DNA of 27,706 nt from DASZMX01 sp035551475. GTDB lineage: Bacteria > Verrucomicrobiota > Verrucomicrobiia > Limisphaerales > Palsa-1400. The notes under the pieces were generated by a model. That model was given only the letters and a program-made list of their open reading frames with translations. It was not told the origin of the DNA and made no database searches. Both the position numbers and the translations under genes were made by a program. Position 1 is the stretch's first letter. Each line of letters opens with the position of its first letter. The DNA lies in NCBI GenBank assembly GCA_035551475.1, contig DASZMX010000116.1, positions 1-27,706 on the forward strand, given 5' to 3'. Positions 23,401 through 26,400 of the stretch are shown here, piece by piece.

Positions 23401-26400
23401 CCGCGCCTGGGTCGCCCTATAATTATTTGGAGAGCCTGGGCTTTACGATTGGCAATTCGTTCCCGCGTGGGTTGACCTTTGACAGCGTCGGCAACCTGTT
23501 CGCGCTCGATGGCGAGGGATACCTGGAAATCTTCAACCCGCAAGGCGTCGAGACCGGGCGCTTCGTGGTGCCGTTTTCCAACTTCGCCGACGTAGCAATG
23601 GATGCCAACGGCATTCTCTACGTGGTCGATGGAGACGGAGCTTCGATTTACAAGTATCGCCAGGACGGGACGTTCCTGGGCTCTTGGGGGTCGGCGGGCA
23701 GTTCCCCGGGCCAATTCGGACGGCCCAACGGAATCGCGGTTGACCATCGCGGAATTGTCTATGTGGCGGATCCCTATAACGGTTGTGTTGACCAATTCGA
23801 CACCAATGGCGGCTACCTTGGACAGTTGACAGGGATGCAACCGTTCGGTGTTTGCGTGGATGCGCATGACCACCTTTATGTGGCGGGTTCGGGCAAGGTG
23901 TTTATCTATGACACGAACGGGGCCTCACTTGGGATCGTGGGCGCCACGGCGGGAATGTCCTTGCCTTGGGCGGTGGCGGTGGATCAGACGGGGGATATTT
24001 TTGTCGCCGACCAATCAGCCGGCGCCATTTGGGAATTTTCCCCGGGCGGCAACTTGCTTTTGTCGTGGAGCGGTTCCGCCGTGGGGCAGTTTTCCTTGAT
24101 GTCGGGCCTGGCTATCGCGCCCGACGGACGGCTCGCGGTGGCGGACACCGGCAATCACCGTTTGCAAATTTTCACGCCGCCGCCGCCCGTGGTCGTCAAC
24201 GCCGCCACGCCGCCGGGGACGTATCCAATTCTGCCCACGCTGACGGATGCGGCCAATCGGCTCACCAACTACGTCGTCACGACGAACGCCGGCGTTCTAA
24301 CCATTGTGACGGCGCCGCAAACCATCTCGTTCACCGCGCCTCCCACTCACACCTTTGGCGATAGCCCATTCGCCTTGAACGCGTCTTCGTCGCCCAGCAA
24401 CGGATTGCCCATTGTGTTCACGGTCGTTTCCGGTCCCGCCACGATCGCGGGCAACACCGCGACTATCACTGGCTCGGGGTTGGTCACGGTGCGCGCTTCA
24501 CTCGCCGGCAACGCGGATTACGCCGCAGCGGCGCCTGTGGAATGGTCGTTCACTGTCAATAAAGCCACTCCCGCCCTCACCTGGGCCAACCCATCCTCCA
24601 TCACTTACGGGACGGCCTTAAGCGGGGCGCAGTTGAATGCGGGCGGCAGCGTGCCGGGCAGTTTTGTTTACAGTCCCTCCATCGGAACCGTTTTGGGCGG
24701 CGGCAGCTATTTCCTGAACGCGACGTTCACTCCAACGGACACCAATTACAATACCGTCAGCGCCTCCGTGCCGTTGACCGTCAACCCGGCGGCGCAGACG
24801 ATTTCGTTCGGCTCGATTCCCGATCAGACCTACGGCGCCGCGCCCCTCACGCTTGTCGGTTCCGCGTCATCCGGACTGCCAGTGACATTCTCGGTTCTTT
24901 CCGGCGCGGGAACATTGTCGGGCAACATGCTGACGATGACCGGGGCGGGAACGATCAGCGTGCAGGCCGCGCAGGCGGGCGACGCGAACTACCAAGCGGC
25001 CACCGCCGTCACCCAGACGTTCCATGTCAAGCCGGCCGATCCGGTTATCACCTGGGCGCCGCTGTTGGATATTGGATACTTGACAGCATTGAGCCCGATT
25101 CAGCTCGACGCCTCGGCGAACATTCCGGGAAGTTTTGTTTACACGCCGGCGGCCGGCGCGGTCTTGAACGCGGGGGCGATGGAGTTGACCGTGGTGTTTA
25201 CGCCCGCTGATCCCACGAATTACAACACCCTGACGGCCTCCAATGCGTTGAATGTGCTGAAAGCCTCGCAGACGATTTCGTTCGGCGCCCTGGCGAACGT
25301 GACATTCTCGACGTCGCCCATCCCCTTGACGGCCACGTCCTCTTCCGGATTGCCGGTGGCGTTCAGCGTCGCCTCCGGGCCCGCCACCGTTTCGGGCAAT
25401 CAGCTTACGCTCACCGGCTCCGGCGCCGTGATCGTGCAAGCGGACCAGGCGGGGAACAGCAATTACAATGCGGCTTCCTCCCTTTCGCGGACCTTCGCCG
25501 TCGGCCACGCCACGCCGCCGCTTACCTGGACGAATCCCGCGCCCGTGATTTACGGAGCCGTCCTTTCCACCAACCAACTGAATGCGACTGCCTCGGTGGC
25601 GGGTTCGTTTGCCTACACGCCCGATGTTGGCGCAATGCTCGACGCCGGCACGAACACGCTTTTGGTGGTGTTTTTGCCGGCCGATGCCGGCGCCTACAAC
25701 GCGGTCACTTCCATGGTGCAAATAGTCGTCGTCCCCGCTGTGCCTGTCCTGGCTTGGGCCGCGCCGGCGCCGATTGTATTTGGCGCCGCGCTGGACACGA
25801 ATCAATTGGACGCTTCCGCGCCCGGGCCGGGGACGTTCGTCTATTCACCGCCGACGGGAACGGTCCTCGATGCCGGGGTTCATTTATTATCGGTGCAGTT
25901 CATTTCCAGCGGTCCGAATTACAGCAATGCAAACGCCAGCGTGAGTCTGACGGTGTTGCCAGCCAACCAAACCGTGCAATTCACGGCGCTGGGCGCGCCA
26001 ACCTACGGCGCCGGGCCGCTCACGATGAGCGCCAGCTCCTCGTCCGGCATGCCTGTCACCTACTCGGTGGTGTCGGGCCCGGCCAGCAATTCCGGCTCGA
26101 CACTCTATTTGACAGGAGCCGGGCAGGTCCAGGTGCAGGCGGCGCAAGCAGGCAATTCCAATTACAACGCCGCGACCGCTTCGCAAATGATCAATGTGGC
26201 GCGCGCCGCTTTGACCGTGATTGTGAGCAATGCGAGCCGGTCCTACGGCCAGGTAAATCCGGTGTTCACCGGCAGCCTGCAAGGTGTCGTTAATGGCGAC
26301 AACCTCACCGTCAGCTATGGAGCGCCGAACGTGGCGACGAACACCGCCCCCGGCCTTTACCCCATCGTGGCGTTTTTCAACGATCCAGACGCGCGCCTGG

